From assembly GCA_022925895.1 (NCBI GenBank), contig JAKSYS010000409.1, positions 1-55,172 of the forward strand: a stretch of 55,172 nucleotides of DNA, given 5' to 3'. The translations under genes were made by a program, and so were the position numbers. Below are positions 28,293 through 37,970 of the stretch, piece by piece (position 1 is the first letter of the stretch; each line of letters begins with the position of its first letter). This stretch comes from Fragilaria crotonensis. Its lineage: Eukaryota > Bacillariophyta > Fragilariophyceae > Fragilariales > Fragilariaceae. The notes beneath the pieces were generated by a model. The model was not told the origin of the DNA and searched no databases. It was given only the letters and a program-made list of their open reading frames with translations.

Positions 28293-31290
28293 TGATGCTC
28301 GCCTCCCTCTGGATCACTATATGTGTTGTATTGAGTGTCCAGATCGGGCAATGCGTCAATGGTAGCCGAAAATTCGTCCGAAGTATCGTCGAGTAATGAT
28401 CCTCCTACGAGGATATGATCGTTGTGCTGGTGATCCGTTCCTGAGTGTGCCACTATGGATGGTTTGTCGTCATCTGATTCATTGGAGCCTGCGGATCCCA
28501 GGGACATTTCTTCGAGTTCGGAGAGTAGTGTGCGTTGGGCCCCCCTATCGTGAGGTGCTTGACGAGACTTCTTCTTGATTGGCGAGACAGGGTTCTCCAA
28601 TGACAGTAATGAACTTCCGTCGTGTGTGTCCTCTGTGACCTCGATACGGGAATGGAATGCGTCAATCAAACCGGTTCCTCTGTCGTGGACTTCAATGACT
28701 GACATATCGGCGATAGACCGTCGGCGGGAACTACCGTCTGTATCCATAACCCTGCGTGTAGTCGTGTTGGAATTACTGAGGGTAATCTTGGTCAATGCGT
28801 CCATTTGGGAAGCGATCCGGTCCATAACGTCGGTTAGTCGGGAGACCCTGGTACTCAGTTCCACTAGTTGAACGTGTGTATCTTGCTGTCGCTCCATCGT
28901 TAGTACCAGTTTATCGCTGTTCTCTTGCAGGGTTGCGATTGTATGTTGAAGCGTCTTGTCCGTTTCCTTGCTCATTTTGGAATTTTCCGAGATGGCTTGT
29001 TGTTGACTGCGAAAAAGTGCCTCGAGTTCATTGAGACGCCTTGCGGTAGTGCTTGATAAAAGGGACGGTGTCATTATCGACTGAGTTGCGGACTTAGTTG
29101 ATGTCGTTTGGTCGTCATGTCCTTGCTCTATTTCAGGATCCAAGTACCGGGACTTGTCTTCACCCAGTGTCGATAGCTTGAAAGTGTTCCGACTCTTTCT
29201 GTTAGTGGCTGTTTGTTGAGGATGTCCCTCTGATCGATTGGAGATGCTTGCCGCTTGCTTGGGAAAGTCTCGAGACATGCCATTAGGATTCCTTACCGAA
29301 GGTGGAGCTCGTTGCCATACTTCTGCAGACGTAATGTGTGCGAGGAAATCCAGGTTGTGTTGGGTCGATGTATCGATGTGAATTTCTGCCGGTAGTCCTG
29401 GGAGGCTGTCGCGGAAGCGCGCTTCTCTGCGACCGATAGGATTCACTCGAAGGCGGTACTGACGAAGTTGTTCCTGCGCTTCAGGGAAGTGTGAATGTGG
29501 AACCAACAAGTATGCTTTTTGATCGAATCCGCCATTCACTACTTCGCATCGAGCGCTTGCCTCCTCGGAGCGTTCGCGAAAAATTGTTGCTGCCCAATCC
29601 CGAGTCGATCTTTCCACGACAGTGCCATCTTCAAAGTATTCTTTCCGTGGTTTGTCGAGATTCTGCAAAGTGGGGTACAACGCCAGAGATTTGAGAGATT
29701 TCGAATACTGATCTTGCATTTCGAAGTACGAGCTGATTTGGGACGGTGTCAAGTTGGCTAGTGCGATTCGGGGCAAGTACAGCGAAGAATTACGTCCCGT
29801 CAGCAATTCCGATAGTGCCTTGGATAATGGAGCCACGTGATTCTCGCCGCATTGGACAACTAGATGTGTGATCTTTTGTTCCATTGGTGTTCGATGAAAC
29901 TGTAGAATATCGAAAAATGGAGTTTCTGGGGGGAGCTGTGTGCGAAGACTTTGCAGAAATCTGGTGCGATGAGTTGTTCGGGCTGCTTTCAACAGAATGT
30001 ATCCTGCAATGACGTCTTTCCCGCTCGTGGTGGTAGAGTTGGAAATGGAGATCGATGTCTGGTTGACCTGGAGTGTCTGCCGGGTTCGTTCCTTGTTCTT
30101 CCATTGACCGGGAAATTTAGCAGCAAAGCATACGCGGGCTCCAAAGATAATCTGGGAGGTCGATGGAAGAAAAGTGATGTTTGGAGATAGAAATTCGCGG
30201 AGATCACCTGGAGATAACTCTGACATCACGTTGGACTTCTTAAGATCCTTGCTTTCCCAACGGAAGAGAGAACAATCTTCGTCTGTGAACAAGTCGGACA
30301 TCAGAGAGTGCGCTTCCGTAAGCCATGTTGTCGATTGTTCGTTGTAGTTCTTAAAGTCTCCGCTTGGTTTCCAACGAAATGTGACTTGGTGAGTTCCGTC
30401 GTTAGTAGGAACGTTCAAATATTGTTGCAATGCCGATTGTTTGCCAATAGAGTATTCCTCTGACGTCGTTGTGTGAGTACTTGATGCCTGTGCCTCTCTG
30501 TTCTTGCTCTCCTGGTAAGGATCAGTTGGTTTGCCACTACGAGATTGACTGGTTGATCGAATGTCACCAGATGTGCGTCTACTCATAGGATCTATCATGA
30601 ACGTAGAATCCTCAGTCGATTGCGGGAGATTGGATTTCCTCTGGGTGCCGATACGGTCAATTGCTGCTGGTGGAGATTTGCTGCGTGACAATTTGTGCTT
30701 TGGTCCAACTGTAGTCCATGTATTAGAATCAATATCCATAACATCATGATCTCCGCGTACGTGTTCTTTCCAGGTGATTTCCAACGAGTTGATCGCCAGA
30801 TACTGGGGAGCGTGACGTTGGAGGTAGGATTGGGAAACTTCTGTGGCCCATGCTGTCAATGTTGGCGAGATGTCGATTTTCCTATCAACATGGTAGATAA
30901 AATTGTACCAAACCATACGATGGCAGATGATCGGGTCTGCACTGTACTTCATCCAAAGCGAATCAAATTTGGCGCAATCATCGTACACAAAGTATCCCAA
31001 TGTCAAATATCTTAGCCAGTTCTGAGGAGTTCCTATCTGACGATAAACGTGAGCGTTGGCTTCTCTACGATAACGTTCTTCGGTAGAGAACCAGTCGTTT
31101 CCGTTTGTTGGACGCGGCATGTCTTTCCACTCCTCAGTATAAAAACCATACTTCGGATGGTGAGGATCATGATACGCCGTTGGATCGGGAGGTGACGGGA
31201 GCGCTGCCTGAGCGGTCATGGTCATGGTGGTGGTGGTACGCGACAACTTCCTATTCGGGATACGCAATTACGAACGGCGGACAGAACGTA
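23585..31290 (-). mobile_element. LINE (APE endonuclease, RNase H type) lacking its 3' end, LINE-1
   Basis: Two large intact ORFs read from 31225 down to 23580. The element is cut inside its RNase H domain by the 3' LTR of Copia-1. The 5' boundary is uncertain: homology of the opposite-strand LINE-2 begins by about 31310, leaving less than about 85 bp for a 5' UTR. I tentatively place it with the I-group/Ambal-like elements because of the RNase H. The missing 3' part is not left of Copia-1. Confidence 0.9.
28289..31225 (-). CDS. LINE-1 ORF1 protein
   Basis: About 978 codons from ATG 31225 (MTMTAQAALPSPPDP). The frame is open a further 14 codons upstream but only from a TTG. No zinc knuckle is visible. 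A Ser/Thr/Arg-rich region follows the first 180 residues. A roughly 90-residue coiled coil near residues 720-810 (RRLNELEALF, QENSDKLVLTMERQQ, TRVSRLTDVMDRIASQMDAL) fits the trimerising segment of LINE ORF1 proteins. The C-terminus is acidic. The TGA stop overlaps the ATG of ORF2. ORF1 proteins bind element RNA as a nucleoprotein; that is family knowledge, and here it is supported by position and coiled coil rather than by a recognised RNA-binding motif. Confidence 0.8.
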   Translation of the reverse strand: MTMTAQAALPSPPDPTAYHDPHHPKYGFYTEEWKDMPRPTNGNDWFSTEERYRREANAHVYRQIGTPQNWLRYLTLGYFVYDDCAKFDSLWMKYSADPIICHRMVWYNFIYHVDRKIDISPTLTAWATEVSQSYLQRHAPQYLAINSLEITWKEHVRGDHDVMDIDSNTWTTVGPKHKLSRSKSPPAAIDRIGTQRKSNLPQSTEDSTFMIDPMSRRTSGDIRSTSQSRSGKPTDPYQESKNREAQASSTHTTTSEEYSIGKQSALQQYLNVPTNDGTHQVTFRWKPSGDFKNYNEQSTTWLTEAHSLMSDLFTDEDCSLFRWESKDLKKSNVMSELSPGDLREFLSPNITFLPSTSQIIFGARVCFAAKFPGQWKNKERTRQTLQVNQTSISISNSTTTSGKDVIAGYILLKAARTTHRTRFLQSLRTQLPPETPFFDILQFHRTPMEQKITHLVVQCGENHVAPLSKALSELLTGRNSSLYLPRIALANLTPSQISSYFEMQDQYSKSLKSLALYPTLQNLDKPRKEYFEDGTVVERSTRDWAATIFRERSEEASARCEVVNGGFDQKAYLLVPHSHFPEAQEQLRQYRLRVNPIGRREARFRDSLPGLPAEIHIDTSTQHNLDFLAHITSAEVWQRAPPSVRNPNGMSRDFPKQAASISNRSEGHPQQTATNRKSRNTFKLSTLGEDKSRYLDPEIEQGHDDQTTSTKSATQSIMTPSLLSSTTARRLNELEALFRSQQQAISENSKMSKETDKTLQHTIATLQENSDKLVLTMERQQDTHVQLVELSTRVSRLTDVMDRIASQMDALTKITLSNSNTTTRRVMDTDGSSRRRSIADMSVIEVHDRGTGLIDAFHSRIEVTEDTHDGSSLLSLENPVSPIKKKSRQAPHDRGAQRTLLSELEEMSLGSAGSNESDDDKPSIVAHSGTDHQHNDHILVGGSLLDDTSDEFSATIDALPDLDTQYNTYSDPEGGEHQ

Positions 31291-31291
31291 C

Positions 31292-32824
31292 TTGCGAAAA
31301 ACTGAACTAGAAAATTGTGTCGGGCGTCCGATCATTCGTAAGATGTTACCCTCAGACCCCTTTGTCCTCTCTTTGACCCAGGGACAGTTGGCTACTCTGC
31401 ATGCTATCAAACGAACCTCTCCGACAGAGTCGATCAGAAAGCTCGGTGTTTTACTAAATCCCATGGGTGACTTCACAGACCACCTGGCATCAATCAAGGC
31501 CAAAGCGGACACTTTCGCCACAAGATTGCGCTCCCCGCGTCTGACCGAAACAGACATCGAAATCTTCCATCGATCAATCTACGTACTACCATCCATGCGT
31601 TACAGTCTCGCCGCACTAGCTACTGACGAGGAGGAACTGTCAAAAGTACAATCCAAAATCAGCAGAGCAATCCTTCAACAACTCCACATTCGAAGCACGA
31701 TACCGACGGCCTTATGATACGGACCCTTTGAACTTGGAGGTTTAGGTCTGTATGACCTTCGCACAGAAATGGGCATCAAAACGCTAAAATTCCTTCGCAA
31801 TTCTCTTTATTGTGACTCTGATGTCGGCAATCTAATTCGTATGAACCTGGAATACTCGCAACGAGAAGCAGGAGTCGGTTTTCACCTTTTGGAGTCGCAA
31901 CGAGAAGCAGGAGTCGGTTTTCACCTTTTGGAGAAACCACACCATGTTATCCCCTATCTCACGCCGTCATGGATTCTCTCGGTGCGTCAGTTCCTCGGCA
32001 ACAATAAGATGCACTTACAAATTTCTGACCTTCACATGGACAAACTTTATGGTCCGACGGATGCGTATACAATGCAATCGGAACACTTACAACGGTACAC
32101 ACCTCTGCAGCAGTCCGATTTGAACCTGGTTCGTATGTGGCTACAAGTTGCAACTCTGGCAGACATGTGCGATCCGAACCGACCAAAGTGCATTCTGCTC
32201 TGTTTCCTCGATGGCCATTGCCCGATAAACTTCAAGTCGTCACCGACATGGCCTCGTCAGGCACCGCCTTCGAAGGCCCAATTGCGGTTGTGGAAACGTT
32301 TTATACGATCCTCCTACCTCCGATATACTCCCTACTGGAAAATACCTCCAATCTCACCGACATCGCGACCTGCTGTCTCAACTGCATTGCCTCATTCATT
32401 TCCGGATATACAATCCTATATCGCATCTCTACAATCTAGGACCGAGCGACGCCTTCTTGACGGACTCCAACAACTGGCAACTGACCTTCAAGTATGGCGC
32501 GCCTTTCGTTTGAAGGCGCGACTACATCTTGCGTCCGACGGTGGCCTCAGCGAAACTTCAGCAACTCACGGCTGGACACTCAATACTGGTAAATATGTCC
32601 TGTTTACATGCTCGGGTCCGGTGGACGGTCCGTTCGACACCAATTCTTCCACACGAAGCGAACTCGGTGGATGCGCCTCAGCACTGCTCTTCTTGTCCTC
32701 ATTGCAGAATCTCTGGGGTCTGAAACACCGCTGTTCTTTCAAGTGGTATTCAGATAGCAGATCTGCTATCAGTCGTTTTCGGAAGTATTGCGGCCGACAT
32801 CGCTCTGTTCGTATGCCTTTTTGA
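31292..32824 (+). pseudogene. LINE-2 ORF2 remnant: post-RT region and RNase H start
   Basis: One frame with an in-frame TGA at 31715 (TIPTAL-stop-YGPFELGGLGLYDLRTEMG). A 39-bp tandem duplication lies within it. RNase H residues are present: LASDGGLSE (D), STRSELGGC (E) and YSDSRSAIS (D). The frame is lost near 32780-32820, and coding continues in another frame (IAADIALFVCLFDADRLS). Confidence 0.8.
31856..31933 (+). repeat. In-frame 39-bp tandem duplication
   Basis: The unit TCGCAACGAGAAGCAGGAGT...TTTTGGAG occurs at 31856-31894 and 31895-31933 with no difference. It adds 13 residues (SQREAGVGFHLLE) to the LINE-2 protein. Confidence 0.95.
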
Positions 32825-34002
32825 CGCGGATCGCTTATCCATCATTTCTTCCTCTCTCAGCGTACTCCGACATCCCTTTCGACCTGTCTGGATTAAGGCT
32901 CATCAAGATGACTCGATTGCCTATGATGCTCTCCCACTCGCGGCACGTCTCAATATTGATGCGGATTTCCTCGCAACCCGATACAGGGAACATGGGAGAC
33001 TTTGTTGTCGACCTATTGTGGATCACCGCCCTGACATTGGCAGCACTCTGTTTATCAACGGTACACCGGTCACTGGCCACTACGACGACAACATCCGTTT
33101 CCATGTAAATGGATACCGCCAGCGCGCCGAAATTCAGAAGACAGAACGATGGGAAGCAGACGTTTGGGAGTTAGTCAATTTCTATACGTTCGGGAAACAT
33201 TTTTGTCGGCTCTGTCCTTCACTTCGGATCCAACACTTCAAATTCATTCATGAAGTGCTTCCACTTGGAGTTCAACGTCTTCGCGAATCCGTCATCAAAG
33301 ATGACTCTCTACAGCGGTGTCCATGCTGTAAAATATCCGAGGAGACTCACCACCATTTTCTCCGATGCCCTTCCAACCCAGCCTTCACTACAAGTCTCGT
33401 CGCTCTTCGATCGGAGATCCTTAGCTACATCCGATACTCATCCCATCCGGTTCCTCATCGCCGATGGTATACGCCACACGCTCACATCAGATCTTCCATT
33501 CTCCCCGGACATTCACATGTACCCGTCCCATCTTCAACCCCTAATTGTTGCTGCTTTGTCTTCTCAACAGCGGATTGGATGGAAATCGGCTGTTAAAGGC
33601 TATCTCACCCGGGACTAGGCTAACTTGGCTCAGTTGGATATGCATCGCCCGCATAAGGATGTCCGAAATGGTGAATCTCGCATGATGCAAATCGTTTCTG
33701 CACTCAGCACACACGTTCGCCGCCTTTGGCTCGCACGAAATGGTTGTCTTCATCAGGCCTCATCTCTACATGCGAATCCGACAGCGGAAGAACTCAAGAT
33801 CCAGTACTACCACTCTCGACCACACCTTCTTCGTCTCGGAGATCAGCACTACTGTCAGCGCCCTCTATCCAAATTATTGAATGGCCCTCCGTCCACCCGA
33901 CGACGCTGGCTACACAAAGTGAAACAGTCATCGGCAGAACTCACGAAGGACGGCACAAAGACCCAGTCACTCATTACGTCATTCTTTTGCCCTGCAGTTT
34001 GA
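32788..34002 (+). pseudogene. LINE-2 ORF2 remnant: RNase H end and C-terminal zinc-knuckle region
   Basis: It continues as RPVWIKAHQDDSIAYDALP (the His/Asp end of RNase H), then a tail with CPCCKISEETHHHFLRC, a C-x2-C-x8-H-x4-C type knuckle found at the C-terminus of many LINE ORF2 proteins. The frame shifts again near 33420-33590. The last segment, 33625-34002 (MHRPHKDVRNGES to TSFFCPAV), completes the protein. LINE-1 has lost this part, so LINE-2 shows what is missing. Confidence 0.75.
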
Positions 34003-34035
34003 ACATTGTCTCTACTTTAGAATAGCATAATCCTC

Positions 34036-34049
34036 GCGGCCACGGCCGC
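34036..34049. other. GC-rich stem-loop in the LINE-2 3' UTR
   Basis: GCGGCC-AC-GGCCGC is a perfect 6-bp stem 34 bases after the stop codon. A second GGCC/GGCC pairing follows at about 34070-34085. Many LINE reverse transcriptases recognise a 3' stem-loop; that role is inferred. Confidence 0.5.
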
Positions 34050-34289
34050 TGGGATGGGGTACACAGTTGTGGCCTACCGGCCACGACACGGTGACAACCC
34101 TATAATTAGTTCAAGTTTTATTTTATTTATCTCTTAGTGCCTGGTGCAACAATGCTTTCAGACTTGGCATTGAACAAATTATCGGGTTAACACCTCGTCT
34201 AAACCGTGAGGTTCAGAATGCGTACCCCACCCCGGTAGGTCGCCCCGCGAGAGTTGAAACTTGTATCAGATACTTTTTTCGAATAGCCG

Positions 34290-34632
34290 TTACCGCGGCG
34301 GTTTTTGAGAAGTAGTTCGTGATCAGTGATTGACTACTGCCGTCCAGTTTGTTGTCCTCAATAGATCTCCAAACCCGTCACAACCATGAGGCGGAGGCAT
34401 GGACAGGGCGGAGTTGGTTTGGTGACGTGATGTCGTCGGCGGCGCTCGGATCGAGGCCGACCCAACCAGGAGCTGGCTTACCGCCAGTCCAAGCGGACCA
34501 ATCATCCCTAGAAAGGGAGACAATGTTGCCCATAATGGGCTTATTGGGCCTATCGGAGGCGACGATGGTGTGGGAGACAGGTGGAGTTGGTGACGCAGTG
34601 ACGGGGTCAGAAGTTGGAGTCGGAGACGCCAT
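34290..34632 (-). pseudogene. Short minus-strand coding fragment, unknown (possible gag start)
   Basis: An ATG at 34632 (GAGATGGCGTCTCC) starts 84 codons, MASPTPTSDPVTASPTPPVS to SLSRDDWSAWTGGKPAPGW, ending at a TGA near 34378. Similar composition seems to continue in the same frame after the stop (RVWRSIEDNKLDGSSQSLI). The upstream leader (minus strand, 34633-34990) is pyrimidine-rich and UTR-like. It could be the 5' end of a retrotransposon gag cut by LINE-2, but no diagnostic motif remains. Confidence 0.35.
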
Positions 34633-35627
34633 CTCGGAGAGATCAGAGGGAAGAGCTTGGGAAGGTCTTGAGTGGAACTAGCACGGCGTGCATTTAAACG
34701 TAGAATAAGTAGCCTAGTTGGTAACTTAGGCGCTCGGAGAGACTTGCTTGTAGGTTGGAAACCGTAGAATAGAAGATAGTCAACGGAGTTGACTTGGGGC
34801 TGCAGCATAGACAATTGCGGAGCAATCGGGGAGAAGATCCTTGGAAAGGATCAATCTAAGTGTGCTTGGAAAGGAGACAACGAATTCCTTTAGAGAGGAA
34901 TTAGCTTGCCTGGAAGGAAGCGTAAGGGGGTTAGCCTATAGATTGGGCAAAATAACCACTTGAGACTATCACCGGAGATGATACTCTAATTGCAGGATGT
35001 AGTACGTAGTACTGCAAGAAAATTACTGTAGGAAGGTTTCACACAAAGTACGTTCTGAGAAAATTATAAGCTACAGTAAAATTCGGCACTCGATCGTATG
35101 AACGACAAACTCGCCGAACGTGTCAAATGGCATTTGACATTTCAGTTCATTTGTCGGGTAGTTCGTACAAAAATAGTTAGAGACCGGACAGTACAGTGTA
35201 CCAGGTATCATGTTTCACATTTCGATGGATGACCTCACTGTAGCACAGTACATCGATGGGATCGCAGTCCAGTGCAGAGTAGGTTTCAATTCTAAGAACG
35301 AAGATTTAGTACTGGACGATTGTACTGAGCATTAATACGACGGTTTTTGAATCCGATAATCAGATCGGAAATCGGAACCCGGAATTCTTTACAGACGAGG
35401 ACATCGTACACTGATAAAGATTGTTTTCGATGTATGCATTTGTTCGTTTCTGGACAAGTCGATGGGGCATTGCCATCATGAATGACTGTTGTGAAATTTA
35501 ATGATGAAATCAATCATGCATATACGATACAGCTATCAGCTAAATCCATTGAGCTAAAACGATGGTTATACATGAAAAACAAGCAAATCTGAGGCGCAAT
35601 CGCGCAAGCCGGTATAATCACAACAAG
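34633..35627. other. Spacer with no supported gene, containing a palindrome
   Basis: It contains the possible leader of the fragment above, a GTAGTACGTAGTACTGC palindrome near 35000, and the inverted repeat at 35096-35168. ORFs such as 35292-35513 (minus) lack any motif. Confidence 0.45.
35096..35168. repeat. 73-bp imperfect palindrome
   Basis: The centre TGTCAAATG-G-CATTTGACA (35121-35139) is perfect. The outer parts GTATGAACGACAAACTCG and its partner CATTTGTCGGGTAGTTCGTAC pair with a few mismatches. It may be a miniature foldback element. Confidence 0.65.
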
Positions 35628-35798
35628 GGAGCCCGTTACTTCCCCATTTCGTGCCGATCGAGCTTTTATTTGCGTAGTTTCGACATCACTGTTATGTAGC
35701 TTCGTATGCCGTGAAAAGGGGACTCAGTGTACAAGGCACAGTACTCGGACACAAGGCAAGTTTGACTGGTGCGAAAAGGGGCGATCGTCGGGCTCCCC
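35628..35798. repeat. MITE of the GGGAGCCCG family, copy 2
   Basis: The left end GGGAGCCCGTTACTTCCCC is matched inverted by GGGGCGATCGTCGGGCTCCCC at the right end. 171 bp, no coding. Confidence 0.7.
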
Positions 35799-35978
35799 AT
35801 GTATGTTAGCTATCAACTGAAGATTCGCTCAAACGTTTTCAGCGATGCACTCTACCAGCATTTGCCTCGCAATCAAGCTCATGTGCTCATTAGATGAGCA
35901 ATTGGCGGAAATACAGCGTCTACCGGACAAGCACTACATATATTCAACCAATACTACTCCCCTACGGTGCACCTTACC

Positions 35979-37970
35979 ATGTGGCTCAGCTCCATCACTT
36001 TGCTTTGCGTCTCCTTTTTGGCTCTACAAGCAGGCGGGGCTGAAGGAAGGGAGAAGACTGGCCTAGGCAGGTCCAGAAGTCAAGCAGGTGCCTACGACGA
36101 GACGACAGCTGGAGCTATTGCATTGTGGGATGAATCTACTGATTTCGAGGAGGGAGACGACGATGATGGTGAAATGGGTGGAGGTAACCAGGAAGGTGAT
36201 TCTCACGATGAGGGCGACGATGATAGGAAGGGTGAAGATGAAAAGGGAGGCCACGATACCAAGATGAGTGTGCCCGCTACTGTCCCAATGAAAATTCGGC
36301 ACCGCTCCCTTCAAGATCTTAATGCATCGTCGAGTAACCCCACAACGCCGCCGTCACCAACTCAGCCTAGTGTGGAAGATATAACCATGCTGGCACTTTG
36401 CAGAGTCAGAGTTGATAAAAATGGTGAAGAGGGCAAGCTTCGCCAATATGTACGGTTCAACCATCCGGACTTCACCTCGACACGCTCGAAGACTATTTTT
36501 TCCAAAATCAGCATCACCGCAGGTAAATCTGACATGGCAACTGTGAACGGAGTGATTGAAGGTATCAAGTTCGCCGGGGCGACTGCAGACTTTGGTAGTA
36601 AAATTGCAAAGGCGACTGCAGTGCTTGGAAAAATTGGGAGTGGCTTCGCAGCTCTTGGAGCAGCGGCTGTCCTTACAACCAGTATTCTTGGGGCTGTAGG
36701 TGTTCTCGAGTCTCAGGAATCAAAGAACTTCAATGCCCTTAGGTCAGGCCTTGTCCAAATTAACGAGAATGTGATCGCCATCCAAGTTCAGATTAAAGAA
36801 GCGGTTCTCGATCTAAAGGCATTCATCGGCGATGTGGCTCTGGATGAACTGGCGGCTGACTTGGACGCCATTGGGCGCTCGTACAATGACTACATTCATG
36901 CGCCAACGGAATTGCGCCTTAGCAAATACGAGTCTCAACTCCGTGATGTTTGCAATACAGCGTTTCGGACCCCAGAAGATATTTTTTACAACCTGTACGG
37001 CTATGTGTGTGATGCCTGCACATATGCCCCACGCAAGCGCACTAATCTACGTACCGTTGCCGAAGAGCAAAGCGGGAACGACGTGGCATTCTTCGAGAAG
37101 TTTGGAAATTTTTTCCTACAGTCCATGATGCAGGCAATGGCACTTCGCCTCCTTTGCATTGATCCAATTGGAGGAACGTGCGCAGATCGTTCTATTGATG
37201 AAGTATGGAACAACAATACGATAACTTTGAATGCCGCAATGAATGAAGCCGTCGTAAAGCTGACTGAAAGGAAGGACGCATTACGAAATTTCGTCCCGAA
37301 ATTAACGGAGGCCAACTTTTCGAAGTATGTTACGGAAGACACCAACAGTTTTTCGAAACTGCAGAAATACGCAAATGATATTCGTGACTTCCTCACGCAG
37401 CTCCAACCAGGTTTCCACTTTTTGGTCTTTGTGTGTGCCGATAGGTGTGTCGACTTTCTCTCTGGTGGAATTCAGTATCCATTTTTCAACGATGACAATG
37501 CAACAGTTTTCAACACAACTGGCCAAATTCTTTTTCGGGACATAAATAAGTCTTCTTCCGTGTACATTCGGTACCGAAGTAAAGAACTTCCATTTCCATC
37601 CCCTTTCTCACTCCCCAATTTCACGCGCTTCGATGATTTGTATCGAACGGCGGCCGCCTCAGTCGGAGAATCCATCCCAGTTTGTCAGGTCGGTTATATT
37701 TGCAAGGGGGAGGTTACGTTCGGGAGGATACCTGGGTGCAATCCGCTTTTCCATGACAAATACCAAGTTTGCAACTTTGACGATATCAAGTCTGTGCGCG
37801 GCAATAATTTCCTTGTGCTCAAACTTGCTCATGGCGGTTTGGTGGCGACGTCGGATGATTCGCCTTTTGGGGGAGCCCCTGGAGCGAGTTTTCAAAACAT
37901 TTTTTTGATGGCCCCGATCACAATCGCAGGCGAGGAATTCGCGATTTATTACGATGGTGAGACTCGTTAA
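35979..37970 (+). CDS. Secreted or membrane-associated protein of unknown function
   Basis: 663 codons from ATG 35979 (TTACCATGTGG). The open frame reaches 12 bases further only through a GTG. The N-terminus MWLSSITLLCVSFLALQAGG is a clear signal peptide. An acidic Asp/Glu/Gly-rich low-complexity region (residues about 45-95) and a Pro/Ser/Thr segment follow. Around residue 200-250 lies a long hydrophobic, Ala/Gly-rich pair of segments (FAGATADFGSKIAKATAVLG, GFAALGAAAVLTTSILGAVG). Then come amphipathic helices (INENVIAIQVQIKEAVLDLK) and a Cys-containing C-terminal half with several N-glycosylation sequons (NNT, NFS, NAT, NTT, NKS, NFT). The layout, a hydrophobic hairpin within helices followed by a probably beta-rich region, suggests a protein that interacts with membranes, but I recognise no family. 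It is intact and intronless, unlike everything around it. Confidence 0.75.
   Translation: MWLSSITLLCVSFLALQAGGAEGREKTGLGRSRSQAGAYDETTAGAIALWDESTDFEEGDDDDGEMGGGNQEGDSHDEGDDDRKGEDEKGGHDTKMSVPATVPMKIRHRSLQDLNASSSNPTTPPSPTQPSVEDITMLALCRVRVDKNGEEGKLRQYVRFNHPDFTSTRSKTIFSKISITAGKSDMATVNGVIEGIKFAGATADFGSKIAKATAVLGKIGSGFAALGAAAVLTTSILGAVGVLESQESKNFNALRSGLVQINENVIAIQVQIKEAVLDLKAFIGDVALDELAADLDAIGRSYNDYIHAPTELRLSKYESQLRDVCNTAFRTPEDIFYNLYGYVCDACTYAPRKRTNLRTVAEEQSGNDVAFFEKFGNFFLQSMMQAMALRLLCIDPIGGTCADRSIDEVWNNNTITLNAAMNEAVVKLTERKDALRNFVPKLTEANFSKYVTEDTNSFSKLQKYANDIRDFLTQLQPGFHFLVFVCADRCVDFLSGGIQYPFFNDDNATVFNTTGQILFRDINKSSSVYIRYRSKELPFPSPFSLPNFTRFDDLYRTAAASVGESIPVCQVGYICKGEVTFGRIPGCNPLFHDKYQVCNFDDIKSVRGNNFLVLKLAHGGLVATSDDSPFGGAPGASFQNIFLMAPITIAGEEFAIYYDGETR

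Larger units (their letters stand above)
31290..34100 (+). mobile_element. 5'-truncated LINE copy, LINE-2, head to head with LINE-1
   Basis: It encodes the C-terminal third of a LINE ORF2 clearly related to LINE-1 but diverged. Examples are LGVLLNPMGDFTDHLASIKAKAD against LGVHQSPTGDFSNHLQVMKAKAD, and the shared RSPRL and MRYSL blocks. It starts within the post-RT region and runs to a 3' UTR after 34002. The exact ends are uncertain. The two LINEs differ too much to be one twin-primed insertion. Confidence 0.85.

Noticed and set aside
23580-34002. LINE-1 and LINE-2 as a single twin-primed insertion with an inverted 5' part
   Set aside because: Overlapping regions of the two proteins differ at roughly half of their residues, so they are different families or old copies, not two halves of one copy.
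34290-34814. 163-codon minus-strand ORF at 34323-34814
   Set aside because: It is the out-of-frame shadow of the 34632 fragment and its pyrimidine-rich leader.
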